A stretch of 64,000 nucleotides of DNA, from assembly GCA_947498765.1 (NCBI GenBank), contig CANMLG010000028.1, positions 1-64,000 of the forward strand, written 5' to 3'. Numbering within the stretch: the stretch's first letter is position 1; each line of letters begins with the position of its first letter. Under the pieces are notes generated by a model. It saw only the letters and a list, made by a program, of their open reading frames with translations, was not told the origin of the DNA and ran no database searches. The translations under genes were made by a program, and so were the position numbers. This DNA comes from an uncultured Aquimarina sp. GTDB taxonomy: Bacteria > Bacteroidota > Bacteroidia > Flavobacteriales > Flavobacteriaceae. Shown here piece after piece: positions 1 through 10,110 of this stretch.

Positions 1-165
1 CCAGCCACATCACCGCTTTATTTATTCAAATGTCTACTAGACATTTGGTTTTATTTCATAAAACCTCATAAAAAAGTGTTCCTCAGAACCGACCACGCAG
101 TCTGGCTTACTTCCTCGTATCAGGGACTCACAGCCTTTGGGACATTCTTTAAATGAACTATATTT

Positions 166-381
166 ACCACTCAAAGTACACACAATGGCTATAATTAATA
201 AGGGTTTTTAGTGTTCAATCCAAAGTTTGGTGTATTTTTATAATGTCCGCCAAATCTTTTTGATTTGGCTTTTTAAAAGAGAAAAATTAAAAACAAAATA
301 TAAAAATTCGGCTCTGTGTTAACCCGAAAAGTTTGTGTCTTTTTATACGCTACGTTTCATACACAAGTCCGTTGTGTGTCA
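166..381 (+). repeat. Intergenic cassette-type repeat, copy 1
   Basis: Shares GTCCGCCAAAT...GATTTGGC...GAAAAATTAAAAACAAAATATAAAAA...GTGTTAAyCCGAAAA...GTGTCTTTTT...ACGCTACGTTT..ATACACAAGT.CGTT with 953-1154. Confidence 0.75.
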
Positions 382-947
382 TGAAAAATAATAATCAAAA
401 AATGAAGAAAATAGCAGTTTACTGTGGCTCTAACTTTGGAACCGACAAAGCATTTAAAACACAGGCTTATCTACTTGGAAAAACATTAGCAAAAGAAAAA
501 ATAGAACTTATATACGGAGGAGCTGAAATTGGTCTTATGGGGGTACTGGCAAATGGTGCTTTAGATGAAAATGGTAGAGTAATTGGAATTTTACCGAAAT
601 TTTTAAAATCACAGGAAAGTGCCCACGAAATGTTGTCTGAATTAATTTTAGTTGATACCATGCATGAAAGAAAACACATGATGAATGAATTATGTGATGG
701 AATAATTGCTCTTCCAGGTGGTATGGGAACATTGGAAGAACTTATTGAAATGTTAACTTGGAGACAAATAGGACTTCATCAAAAACCAATAGGAATTCTA
801 AATATTAATGATTTTTATAAATCACTAATTTCTCTATTTCAAACTATGGTGGATAACGATTTAATGAAGAAAGAAAACTTAGATAAGATTATTATAAGTC
901 ATGATATTGACGAATTATTAGATTTAATGAAGAATTATAGCGAATAA
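381..947 (+). CDS. LOG family / TIGR00730 Rossmann-fold protein (cytokinin riboside 5'-monophosphate phosphoribohydrolase-like)
   Basis: MKKIAVYCGSNFGTD...IYGGAEIGLMG...ALPGGMGTLEELIEMLTWRQIG; the PGGxGTxxE motif is diagnostic. Start likely at 381 or 402 rather than 333. Confidence 0.9.
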   Translation: MKNNNQKMKKIAVYCGSNFGTDKAFKTQAYLLGKTLAKEKIELIYGGAEIGLMGVLANGALDENGRVIGILPKFLKSQESAHEMLSELILVDTMHERKHMMNELCDGIIALPGGMGTLEELIEMLTWRQIGLHQKPIGILNINDFYKSLISLFQTMVDNDLMKKENLDKIIISHDIDELLDLMKNYSE

Positions 948-952
948 AAACG

Positions 953-1154
953 AACACACAACACGGTGCCCTATAAAACATAGCTAATAAGTACTTAACT
1001 GAAAGGTTTTCTATATTTAGAAAGTCCGCCAAATTTTTAATTTGACTTTTAAAATAGAAAAATTAAAAACAAAATATAAAAATTTGGCTCAGTGTTAATC
1101 CGAAAAATTAGTGTCTTTTTGCACGCTACGTTTTATACACAAGTACGTTCTACA
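953..1154 (+). repeat. Intergenic cassette-type repeat, copy 2
   Basis: Aligns with 166-381 across most of its length. Confidence 0.75.
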
Positions 1155-1185
1155 ATATTACATATTTTTAAATACCGATTAAAAA

Positions 1186-1659
1186 ATGAAAGGAAACACA
1201 TACGCTCCTAAAGAAACTATTGTAGGTCCTTCTAAACTAAAACCTTGGATTGAGAACTTTATTTGGATGGGACTTATGATTTTTTTCATTTTTAAATTGT
1301 TTACAGTTCAATCTGAAATAAGATACCTTTCAGTTATTTTAATTTTTGTAATGATCTATGGTATTTATAGCAACATCAAAAAGACTAATAAATCTCCAAA
1401 AATCTTATTAAAACTATCAGAAAAGGGAATAACTCCTCAAAATAGTCGCTTGATTAAATGGTCTAACATAGAAAAAGCAGAGATAATTGTGAAACCAAAT
1501 TATTCTAATTCAGTAATTCAAAAGGAGTACTTAATTATTAGCTCTAAACAAGGTAAAAGAGAAGTATTTATAAATGATTTAGACATAACAGCATTGAGAC
1601 TGGAGTATTTGATTAAAATTTACCGCAATAGATTTAACAAAAAATCGGAAAAACAATAA
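1186..1659 (+). CDS. Hypothetical membrane protein (PH-like, two N-terminal TM segments)
   Basis: ORF with hydrophobic segments WMGLMIFFIFKLF and YLSVILIFVMIYGIY; directly follows repeat copy 2. Confidence 0.6.
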   Translation: MKGNTYAPKETIVGPSKLKPWIENFIWMGLMIFFIFKLFTVQSEIRYLSVILIFVMIYGIYSNIKKTNKSPKILLKLSEKGITPQNSRLIKWSNIEKAEIIVKPNYSNSVIQKEYLIISSKQGKREVFINDLDITALRLEYLIKIYRNRFNKKSEKQ

Positions 1660-1660
1660 C

Positions 1661-2152
1661 ATGATAGACTTAAAGGAAAAGTTTAGAAGTACTACATTTA
1701 GATATGGAGTATTATTCATATTAACTGGTTTTTTAATACTTCTATACTCCAAAATGATTTTTTTAAATGTCCCAAATGTCAATCTGGGAAAAAGATTTAG
1801 TACAGGTGAATTTTATGAATCCGACTTTTTCAACCTGATAGCTATGCTACAAATAATAGTAGGAATTATATATCTCGTTATTGAATTCAAAGCTATCTTT
1901 TACTTAATCGACAGAAAAACTATCCTTAATTATTGGTTTGTAAATTCTTTTATTTTAGTAATTCTTTCAGTTCCAATTCTTAACAAATATTACCCTACTG
2001 ACGGATATGGAGGAACCAAAATTAGCCAATTAATAATGGTTTATATATTTGTTTCTCTAATTCTGTTTTTTGTAGGTATCTATCATTATTTAACAAATGT
2101 TATAAAATCTGTGTACTCCTACTTTGTCATTAAAAAAGGATGGAAAAACTAA
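1661..2152 (+). CDS. Hypothetical multi-TM membrane protein
   Basis: Starts 2 nt after the previous stop; four hydrophobic segments. Confidence 0.6.
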   Translation: MIDLKEKFRSTTFRYGVLFILTGFLILLYSKMIFLNVPNVNLGKRFSTGEFYESDFFNLIAMLQIIVGIIYLVIEFKAIFYLIDRKTILNYWFVNSFILVILSVPILNKYYPTDGYGGTKISQLIMVYIFVSLILFFVGIYHYLTNVIKSVYSYFVIKKGWKN

Positions 2153-2156
2153 CATT

Positions 2157-2240
2157 GTACAGTCGAGTAGGTAAAAATTAATTTCTCCCCTAAACCTCTT
2201 ACAGAACCATACGTGATAGCTTGCCGTAAGTGCAACTGCA
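2157..2240 (-). mobile_element. Group II intron 3'-end fossil (partial D5 + D6), no RT ORF
   Basis: Minus strand CTATCACGTATGGTTCTGTAAGAGGTTTAGGGGAGAAATTAATTTTTACCTACTCGACTGT; aligns with the better-preserved copy at 3011-3089. Confidence 0.6.
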
Positions 2241-2267
2241 AGAAAATTAGCTGTTTTTATATGGAAT

Positions 2268-2435
2268 ATGATTACTAAAAAAATGCAATCTCAACCGCCT
2301 AAAAAATACGTATTCCTAAACCAAAAAAGAAAACTCGGAATGATAAAAAAAATTAAAAAAAAAATTGATAAATTTGATTTAAAACCTGAAGATTTCGGAT
2401 TTAATAAAAAACTGATAATCAACAAACAAAATTGA
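2268..2435 (+). CDS. Small Lys-rich hypothetical protein (55 aa)
   Basis: MITKKMQSQPPKKYVFLNQKRKLGMIKKIKKKIDKFDLKPEDFGFNKKLIINKQN; not in the ORF track. Confidence 0.3.
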   Translation: MITKKMQSQPPKKYVFLNQKRKLGMIKKIKKKIDKFDLKPEDFGFNKKLIINKQN

Positions 2436-2483
2436 CGTTAATCAGAATTTGCGCAACTAACGAAAATAAATTAATTTTGGTTT

Positions 2484-2717
2484 ATGGAAATTAATATTCA
2501 AAGTGCTAAAATAGAGCTTATCCAATGGTTAACGACTTTAGAAGATAGTTCCGTGATTCAAAAAATAATGGACTTGAGAAAAAATGAAACCAAGGATTCG
2601 TGGAATGAAATATCAGAAGCTGAAAAAAAATCTATTGAACTGGGTTTAATGGATGCTGAAAAAGGAAAACTAAACCCAAATTCAGAAGCTGAAAAGATTT
2701 ATGGAAGGTGGTTATAG
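2484..2717 (+). CDS. Putative antitoxin of a type II TA module
   Basis: Short acidic ORF overlapping the downstream RelE/ParE-like ORF by 17 nt. Confidence 0.7.
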   Translation: MEINIQSAKIELIQWLTTLEDSSVIQKIMDLRKNETKDSWNEISEAEKKSIELGLMDAEKGKLNPNSEAEKIYGRWL

Positions 2718-3000
2718 AATTCTTTGGACTGACCACGCTCTGAAGGAATTGGCTGAAACCTATAATTATCTTGAAACACATTTTACAGAACGTGAAATGA
2801 GAAAGTTATCAACTGAAATTGACAAAACGCTTAAATTAATTTCTATAAACCCAAGCTTATTTCCAAAATCAGAATTAAAAGAAATTAGAAGAATTGTAAT
2901 TAAAAAGTTCAACACAATGTATTATCGAGAAAAGGAAAATACTATTGAAATACTATCTTTTTTCTCAAACAGACAAAATCCTGATAAAGGAAAAATATAA
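2701..3000 (+). CDS. RelE/ParE-family toxin
   Basis: ILWTDHALKELAETYNYLE...EIRRIVIKKFNTMYYREKENTIEILSFFSNRQNP is typical of the ParE fold. Confidence 0.8.
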   Translation: MEGGYRILWTDHALKELAETYNYLETHFTEREMRKLSTEIDKTLKLISINPSLFPKSELKEIRRIVIKKFNTMYYREKENTIEILSFFSNRQNPDKGKI

Positions 3001-3010
3001 AAAACTATGC

Positions 3011-3089
3011 ACAGTCGAATAGGTAAAAGGGAATTTTACCCCTAAACCTCTCACAGAATCCTACCTGATAGTTTCCCATCATACGGCTC
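3011..3089 (-). mobile_element. Group II intron 3'-end fossil (D5 + D6)
   Basis: Minus strand 3089-3056 is GAGCCGTATGATGGGAAACTATCAGGTAGGATTC: 34 nt, GAGCCGTAT start, GAUGG-GAAA-CUAUC stem with GNRA tetraloop, then TGTGAGAGGTTTAGGGG...CCTATTCGACTGT. Confidence 0.7.
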
Positions 3090-3168
3090 TTATTAGGCAG
3101 CCAATTCAACTAAGTTAAATGATAACCTAGTGACCAATGGTAAAATAGATTTGGAAAAACTTGATTGA

Positions 3169-3681
3169 CTATTTCTGCTGATCATATTCCACAAAAGCCA
3201 CAGATGATTTTTTCACATAAGCTGGAGACTCCTCAAACAATTGTTTCAACTTATTATCCCAATCATTAGCTATACTAAAATAATCCGAATTTACCACTGA
3301 CATTATATGGCCACAATCATCACAAACATGAGTTGAATACTCTAAAAAATAATGTGCAAATTCATGAAAAGCAACTACTTTTAAAATTTCTTTATCCAAT
3401 TGAGCTACCCAATTAATATCAATTGATACCACTTTTCCTTCTTCATTTCTACGAAGCATTCCTAAAGTAGAAGCCTGTTCAGATACTGTTAATGTGTTTA
3501 CTATATCAATTGACTTTAGTTTGAATAGTTTATCATAGTATGTTATATCGTATTTTTTACACATTGTAAAAAAATCATTCAATAAAGGTTGTAATCTACC
3601 ATCTATACTCACATCTTGTGCATTGATTGATGTAATTTTAACAAAAGCCAACACCAGTACTATCAAAATTTTCTTCAGCAT
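3169..3681 (-). CDS. Hypothetical secreted protein with HExxH zinc-metalloprotease-like motif
   Basis: Signal peptide MLKKILIVLVLAFVKITSINAQ; VAFHEFAHYFLEYSTH. Confidence 0.6.
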   Translation of the reverse strand: MLKKILIVLVLAFVKITSINAQDVSIDGRLQPLLNDFFTMCKKYDITYYDKLFKLKSIDIVNTLTVSEQASTLGMLRRNEEGKVVSIDINWVAQLDKEILKVVAFHEFAHYFLEYSTHVCDDCGHIMSVVNSDYFSIANDWDNKLKQLFEESPAYVKKSSVAFVEYDQQK

Positions 3682-3966
3682 TATTTTGTCATTTATCGAT
3701 TAAATACATTTTTAATCGTTTAAGTGCAAATATAATAATATAAAACTCTAATTTACAAGCAAGTAAATGTTAAAGTTTTGTATCTATAAGAAAAAGGGAA
3801 TTGCGAGTATTTCACAAAAAAAAACATAAACAACTAATAAACAACAAAATACAAACAAATATCACTTCTATACACGCCTAAGGAAGTCACTATTAATTAA
3901 AAGAAACACCAATAATTTAACTTTTACTTCATAAAAAATAAGATGACATACACATGAAAATAAAAA

Positions 3967-4000
3967 AAGCTCCCTATTTCTAGGCAGCTTTTTCTCTTCA
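3967..4000 (-). terminator. Probable intrinsic terminator downstream of lon
   Basis: aaaaaaagct ccctatttctaggc agctttttct. Confidence 0.5.
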
Positions 4001-4036
4001 GTTTGAATTAATCCTTATAAAATGTGGATAAGAATA

Positions 4037-6511
4037 CTATTTATTTGTTGCTTTTGGTAACGCTAATTTTTTAGCATTCTTTACTTTTTGATCTGTTACA
4101 GCAATTTCTAAGACTTGACTCATTTCGGAAACATAATGAAATGTTAATCCTTTTAAATAATCTTCTTTAATTTCAAGAATATCTCTTCGATTATCCTCAC
4201 ATAGGATTAATTCTTTGATTTTTGCACGTTTGGCAGCTAAAATCTTTTCCTTAATTCCTCCAACTGGCAATACCTTACCTCTAAGTGTAATTTCTCCAGT
4301 CATAGCAATACTTTTCTTAACTTTTTTCTGTGTAAGCAAAGAAACTAAGGAAGTTAACATAGTTATACCTGCACTTGGACCATCCTTAGGTGTGGCTCCT
4401 TCAGGTACATGGATATGAATATTATAACTAGAAATTATCTCAGGATCTATACCCAGTGATTCTGCATTAGCCTTAATATATTCTAAGGCAATGGTAGCCG
4501 ACTCCTTCATTACCTTTCCTAAATTCCCTGTAATATTCAACAAGCCTTTTCCTTTTGAAAGAATAGATTCTATAAATAAAATATCACCTCCTACTCTAGT
4601 CCAAGCCAATCCAGTTACCACACCTGCTACATCATTATTTTCATATTTGTCTCGCTCTAGTCTTGGCGGCCCTAATATTTCAATAACATCTTTAGCAGAA
4701 ATTTTAGCATCGTGTTCTAGCTCCATAGCAATATTTTTTGCTGTGTTTCTTACCACCTTAGCTATTTGTTTTTCCAAACCTCTAACTCCAGACTCACGAG
4801 TATAACCTTCTACTATTTTTTCCAAAACAGGTTTAGGCACTTTTAAATGTTCGTTTGAAAGTCCATGCTCTTTTAATTGCTTTGGTAGTAAATGCTTTTT
4901 ACCTATTTCAACTTTTTCTTCAATAGTATAACCAGATACATTGATAACTTCCATACGGTCACGTAATGCAGGTTGAATGCTCCCCATATTATTAGAAGTA
5001 GCAATAAACATTACTTTTGATAAATCGAATCCTAATTCAAGAAAATTATCATAAAACTCACTATTCTGCTCTGGGTCTAACACTTCTAACAAAGCTGAAG
5101 AAGGGTCTCCTTGATTACCTGCCGCTAATTTATCTATTTCATCTAATACAAATACAGGGTTACTTGTACCTGCTTTTTTCAAACTCTGAATAATGCGTCC
5201 TGGCATAGCTCCTATATAAGTTTTTCTATGCCCTCTAATTTCTGCTTCATCACGTAAACCTCCCAATGAAACACGCACATATTCCCTTCCTAAAGCTTCG
5301 GCTATTGATTTTCCTAATGATGTTTTTCCGACTCCTGGAGGTCCAAATAAACATAAAATAGGCGATTTCATATCATTACGTAACTTTAAAACAGCTAAAT
5401 ATTCAATAATACGCTCTTTTACATCTTCTAAACCATAATGATGTTTATCTAGTATTTTTTGGGCACGCTTTAGATCAAAATTATCGGTGCTGTACTCATT
5501 CCACGGTAATTCTAAAAATAATTCTAGATAATTACGTTGAATTCCATATTCTGCAACCTGAGGATTCATCCGTTGCATTTTACCTAATTCCTTTTCGAAA
5601 TGTTCCTTTACCTCTTTACTCCATTTTTTCTTTTTCCCTTTTTGACGCATTTGATCCAGTTCGTCATCATGAGAAACACCACCTAATTCTTCTTGTATTG
5701 TTTTTATTTGCTGATGTAAGAAGTATTCGCGCTGTTGCTTATTCATATCATGCTGCACCTTACTTTGAATATCATTTTTAAGCTCCAGCTTTTGATATTC
5801 TAAGTTCATAAATTTTAAGGTTGCTAAAGCACGATCTTGCAAACTATTTATTTCTAATAACTCTTGTTTTTCAACAAGAGATAAATTCATATTTGAAGAT
5901 ACAAAGTTGATTAAAAAAGAATTACTTTCTATATTTTTTATAGCGAACGAAGCCTCGCTAGGAATATTCGGACTCTCTTTTATTATTTTTAATGATAAAT
6001 CCTTTATAGAATCAATAATTGCGCCAAATTCTTTATCATCTTTATCTGGGCGGTGCTCTTCAACCTCGCTTACTTTTGCCATCATAAAAGGCTCATCTGC
6101 AATCATTTCATCAATTGCAAAACGTTTTTTTCCTTGAATAATCACTGTAGTATTTCCATCAGGCATTTTTAATACCTTCAAAATACGAGCTACAACTCCA
6201 ATAGTATTAATATCATTAACAGTAGGTTTTTCAACCGTTTCATCTTTTTGAGAAACAACTCCAATTACTTTATCGCCTTTATTAGCGGCATTAATCAATT
6301 TAATTGATTTATCTCGACCTGCTGTTATTGGAATTACAACTCCAGGAAAAAGCACAGTATTTCGTAATGGTAAAATAGGTAGGGCTTCGGGTAGACTTTC
6401 TTGTCTTATTTCTTCTTCATCTTCTGGAGTCATTAAAGGAATTAATTCTGCATCTTCATTCATATCCTGTAATGACAAATTGTCCAGACTTAATATTTTA
6501 GATTTGGCCAT
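4037..6511 (-). CDS. lon: ATP-dependent endopeptidase La (Lon)
   Basis: [53 protein letters not shown]; catalytic Ser motif [10 protein letters not shown]. Confidence 0.98.
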   Translation of the reverse strand: MAKSKILSLDNLSLQDMNEDAELIPLMTPEDEEEIRQESLPEALPILPLRNTVLFPGVVIPITAGRDKSIKLINAANKGDKVIGVVSQKDETVEKPTVNDINTIGVVARILKVLKMPDGNTTVIIQGKKRFAIDEMIADEPFMMAKVSEVEEHRPDKDDKEFGAIIDSIKDLSLKIIKESPNIPSEASFAIKNIESNSFLINFVSSNMNLSLVEKQELLEINSLQDRALATLKFMNLEYQKLELKNDIQSKVQHDMNKQQREYFLHQQIKTIQEELGGVSHDDELDQMRQKGKKKKWSKEVKEHFEKELGKMQRMNPQVAEYGIQRNYLELFLELPWNEYSTDNFDLKRAQKILDKHHYGLEDVKERIIEYLAVLKLRNDMKSPILCLFGPPGVGKTSLGKSIAEALGREYVRVSLGGLRDEAEIRGHRKTYIGAMPGRIIQSLKKAGTSNPVFVLDEIDKLAAGNQGDPSSALLEVLDPEQNSEFYDNFLELGFDLSKVMFIATSNNMGSIQPALRDRMEVINVSGYTIEEKVEIGKKHLLPKQLKEHGLSNEHLKVPKPVLEKIVEGYTRESGVRGLEKQIAKVVRNTAKNIAMELEHDAKISAKDVIEILGPPRLERDKYENNDVAGVVTGLAWTRVGGDILFIESILSKGKGLLNITGNLGKVMKESATIALEYIKANAESLGIDPEIISSYNIHIHVPEGATPKDGPSAGITMLTSLVSLLTQKKVKKSIAMTGEITLRGKVLPVGGIKEKILAAKRAKIKELILCEDNRRDILEIKEDYLKGLTFHYVSEMSQVLEIAVTDQKVKNAKKLALPKATNK

Positions 6512-6522
6512 ATATATTTGTT

Positions 6523-6535
6523 TGCCAAAATGGCA
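6523..6535. promoter_or_regulatory. Palindrome TGCCAAAATGGCA in the lon 5' leader
   Basis: Perfect TGCCA-AAA-TGGCA inverted repeat, 12 bp upstream of the lon start. Confidence 0.5.
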
Positions 6536-6668
6536 CTAATAAAAGTGTATTTTGGGTATTCAATTAATAATAAATTAGTATAATTTCTGTTTTTCAAGCT
6601 ATTACAAAGATAGCTGAACTTTACGTATTAATAAAAATCAATAGTTGTGCCAGCTTAAATTAAAATAA

Positions 6669-6702
6669 AAAAAGTCTACTATACTTAGTAAACTTTTTTA
6701 GT
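6669..6702 (-). terminator. Intrinsic terminator
   Basis: aaaaaagtctactatacttagtaaacttttttagt just 3' of the lipoprotein ORF. Confidence 0.65.
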
Positions 6703-6735
6703 TCTTATTTTAGTATTAGATATTCGAATATCTAA

Positions 6736-7416
6736 CTATAATTCAACAACCTGTATATTATCAAAGTTACCTCCTGTAATTTCAGAAGATTCACTTCCTG
6801 TCTCTGTAAAAGCTTTAAATGTAAAAGATCCAGAAACAGTATTACCATCGTAAATTAGTTGCAAAAAACCAGTAGCACTGCTTGAAAACCCTGTGCTAAA
6901 TATTGCTCCCGCTTTATTAATATTACCTACAAAATCTTGTGCTGCTCCGACTGCAAATGGTTGGGTCATAGGATTATTAACTGACATAATAATTGAATTT
7001 CCTCCTATATCTATTAAGTTTATTGTTAATAAAGCTCCATCAAGTGTTGCAGAAAACGATCTAACTATAAACTCTTCATCATCTATAAGTCCTATAAAAT
7101 CACCTGCTTCTGCAAATATTTTATCTGGTGACGGTGTTCCTCCTCCGCTAGGATCAATAACTACACCGGTAACTGGATCTATTTCTAAACCTGTTGCTGG
7201 ATCTGTAATTACTCCTGTAGTTGGGTTAATTATCCCACCTGTTATTGGGTCAGTAAGTTCCCCTGTTACAGGATCTTTAATTCCTCGGGATATTATTTTT
7301 AGTTTCTCTATTTGATTTCCATCTAAAAAATCACTAGCAGTGGCATCTTTTTCACAAGAAACCATTAGTAAACTTAATATAGAGATTATAAAAGCTATCT
7401 TTTTCATACACAACAT
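6736..7416 (-). CDS. Putative lipoprotein with DPxTG repeat stretch
   Basis: Lipobox-like SLLMVSC; repeats DPVTGELTDPITGGIINPTTGVITDPATGLEIDPVTGVVIDP. Confidence 0.7.
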   Translation of the reverse strand: MLCMKKIAFIISILSLLMVSCEKDATASDFLDGNQIEKLKIISRGIKDPVTGELTDPITGGIINPTTGVITDPATGLEIDPVTGVVIDPSGGGTPSPDKIFAEAGDFIGLIDDEEFIVRSFSATLDGALLTINLIDIGGNSIIMSVNNPMTQPFAVGAAQDFVGNINKAGAIFSTGFSSSATGFLQLIYDGNTVSGSFTFKAFTETGSESSEITGGNFDNIQVVEL

Positions 7417-7459
7417 TAATTACTATTATAATGAAACAAAGTTACAGTTTATTGCATTA

Positions 7460-8770
7460 TCACACTATTTTTTTAGGAATCCTAAATAACAGCAATGCTC
7501 CGATAAAGAAAAACAGCGCAAAAAATAGAATTGAAAATCGTGGACTACCTGTGTAATCCCCTAAAATACCATACAATAACATTCCTATAACAATTCCTAT
7601 TTTTTCGGAAACATCATAAAAACTAAAATACGAGGTAGTATCCTTTGAATTAATCGGTAATAATTTAGAATAGGTAGAACGTGATAATGATTGGATTGCC
7701 CCCATTACCAAACCTACAAAAGCTGCCGTAATATAAAATTCCATAGGAGAATGTATGGTATAAGCGTATAAACAGATTAATAACCAGATAATATTTATAC
7801 CAATTAATGTATAGATATTTCCTACTTTTTTTGCTATTCGCGAAGTTATAAGCGCTCCCAAAATGGCGACTAATTGTATTAATAAAATACTAATTATTAA
7901 CCCCATGGTTGATCCTCCTTTTCCCCAATCTATTTCTTCAACCCCAAAATACGTAGCTACTAACATTACTGTTTGCACAGCCATGCTATATACAAAAAAA
8001 GCTCCTAAATAACGCTTTAAAGCCATATTCTGCTTTATTTGTAACCAAATAAATTTTAACTCTTTAAAACCTTTAAAAATAATATCACTAGTTATTTTAT
8101 TTTCATTTTTAAAACTAGGTAAAAAAGCGTAAGTATATTGACTAAAACCGATCCACCAAACTCCTACTAATCCAATTGATATACGTGTTGGTAAGGCTTT
8201 ACTTTCAAACTCAAAAAAACTATAGCCTTCTATTAAAAATAAACATATAACTAAGAGTATAACACTTCCAAAATATCCTAGTGAAAATCCTTTTGCACTT
8301 AACCTATCTTGATCTTCTGTACTCGCTATGTCGGGCAAGTAGGAATTATAAAACACTAAACTTGCCCAAAAACCGATAAGTGCTAAAAAATAACTGAGTA
8401 ATCCAAAAAATAAATTTTCGAGATTTATAAAACTTAAACCAATGCATGCTAATGCCCCCAAATAACAAAAAAGTTTCATAAAAAGCTTTTTATTACCAGC
8501 ATAATCTGCTATTCCTGATAAAATTGGACTAATAAAAGCCACCACCATAAAAGCTATTGCCGTTATATAACTTATTAAAGAATCATTGTTAAAATCAAAG
8601 CCTAAAAACTGAACCCTATCATTACCATACTCATCAGTGGTTAATCCACTCCAAAAAATAGGAAAAATAGCAGATACAATTACTAAAGCATATACAGAAT
8701 TTGCCCAATCATAAAATGCCCAAGCATTCATCACTTTTTTATTTCCTTTTTTAAAAACTTTTGCTGTCAT
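7460..8770 (-). CDS. MFS transporter, UMF1 (Atg22-like) family
   Basis: NAWAFYDWANSVYALVIVSAIFPIFW...GAIQSLSRSTYSKLLP, 11-12 TM. Confidence 0.85.
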   Translation of the reverse strand: MTAKVFKKGNKKVMNAWAFYDWANSVYALVIVSAIFPIFWSGLTTDEYGNDRVQFLGFDFNNDSLISYITAIAFMVVAFISPILSGIADYAGNKKLFMKLFCYLGALACIGLSFINLENLFFGLLSYFLALIGFWASLVFYNSYLPDIASTEDQDRLSAKGFSLGYFGSVILLVICLFLIEGYSFFEFESKALPTRISIGLVGVWWIGFSQYTYAFLPSFKNENKITSDIIFKGFKELKFIWLQIKQNMALKRYLGAFFVYSMAVQTVMLVATYFGVEEIDWGKGGSTMGLIISILLIQLVAILGALITSRIAKKVGNIYTLIGINIIWLLICLYAYTIHSPMEFYITAAFVGLVMGAIQSLSRSTYSKLLPINSKDTTSYFSFYDVSEKIGIVIGMLLYGILGDYTGSPRFSILFFALFFFIGALLLFRIPKKIV

Positions 8771-8803
8771 AAATCAATACTACAATTTTAGACAACATAA
8801 TGC

Positions 8804-8840
8804 AAAAAAAAGACTGTCTTTTTAAACAGCCTTTCTTTCT
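8804..8840 (-). terminator. Intrinsic terminator
   Basis: Minus strand AGGCTGTTTAAAAAGACAGTCTTTTTTTT. Confidence 0.6.
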
Positions 8841-8900
8841 CTTTTTCAATATTTGTCAGCAATTTTAATCCCATCGCTACGGGCGTTTTTTTACTTGTGG

Positions 8901-9836
8901 TTATTTTTTTATTATTCTTTTAAAAAATTCATTTTGTCCAGATTTTATTTTCACTAAATAACATCCAGTATTTAATTTACTAATGTCAAAATCCTTTGAT
9001 GCAGTCTTAGTGCTAAAAACATTATTTCCTGATATATCAAAAACATTAATTTCTCTTTCTCTCCTATTTATGTTGTTTCTTAAAGTTAAAATTCCAGTTG
9101 TAGGATTAGGATATAATTTTATTTCTTCAGCATCATCAATGTTTATTTGATTAACACTTAACACCGATTGATCTTCCTTTTCTTCACATTCATTTATTGA
9201 AAAAATTTGTTCAACATTACATGATAACCTTTCCGCCACTAGTAAATAAGGTACATTAGGCTTTATAAAATTTTTCACAATTACCCCTGATACTACATTA
9301 GTATTATTTATTAATTCTCTCGATCCATCATTTAAAACTTCATACAATGTCAATGTTCCTGGGACACTGCTTGGATTTGCAAAATTATAGACCAGCTCTC
9401 TTTTGTCTCTAGAGTTACATGTTGCTAAATCATTCGTGATTTTCAAACTTAAAAATGAAGAAATCACATTAACTTCTTCCAAAACTTCACATCCATTAGA
9501 TGCTGTAACCTTAACATTATATTGACCTGGAGAAAAAATATCAAATCCTTTATTATTTAACTCTAGATTCTCTCTATCAATTAAAATTTCACCTGTAACT
9601 TTATTTGAAATCACAACATCAAACGGACCAATACCTGAATCAATATTAAAGGCTATAACTCCATTAGTAATATTACAATCTGGTTTAGTTATATTTTTTA
9701 CTCTATATGATAAAGGATTAATCTCACAAGTACTCTCAACTTGAGCATGCGCAAAAAAAGAATTCAAGAAAAAGACCGATGTAACTATTAATTTAACAAT
9801 ACACTCGCTTTTTAAATATTGTAGCTTTTTAATCAT
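8901..9836 (-). CDS. T9SS type A sorting domain-containing secreted protein
   Basis: C-terminus KLYPNPTTGILTLRNNI...DISKLNTGCYLVKIKSGQNEFFKRIIKK; N-terminal signal peptide. Confidence 0.85.
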   Translation of the reverse strand: MIKKLQYLKSECIVKLIVTSVFFLNSFFAHAQVESTCEINPLSYRVKNITKPDCNITNGVIAFNIDSGIGPFDVVISNKVTGEILIDRENLELNNKGFDIFSPGQYNVKVTASNGCEVLEEVNVISSFLSLKITNDLATCNSRDKRELVYNFANPSSVPGTLTLYEVLNDGSRELINNTNVVSGVIVKNFIKPNVPYLLVAERLSCNVEQIFSINECEEKEDQSVLSVNQINIDDAEEIKLYPNPTTGILTLRNNINRREREINVFDISGNNVFSTKTASKDFDISKLNTGCYLVKIKSGQNEFFKRIIKK

Positions 9837-10110
9837 TAATCAGTTAATTTTATATTTGGTACTTATAAAACGATTAACTCTCAATATACCCTACCCATAA
9901 TTCTTAAAAAAAAACCATAAATAGACAAAAAGCATATAAACACCATCAAACACCTATTTTTATGCTAAAAAAATAGTTTCTTTTAATTTAATAATGATAA
10001 TTGCAACTAAAAATGCATATCAATTATACAGCATTATTCAATTATAAAAATGATCCTATATAGTATTATACATAAACCCCTACTTTTGTATTACATTTAA
10101 AATAATATAA

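Noticed and set aside
467-679. Antisense ORFs such as 467-679(-), 4215-4418(+), 4491-4805(+), 6893-7315(+), 21891-22493(+), 42507-42737(-)
   Set aside because: They lie opposite well-supported conserved genes and have no recognisable protein features.
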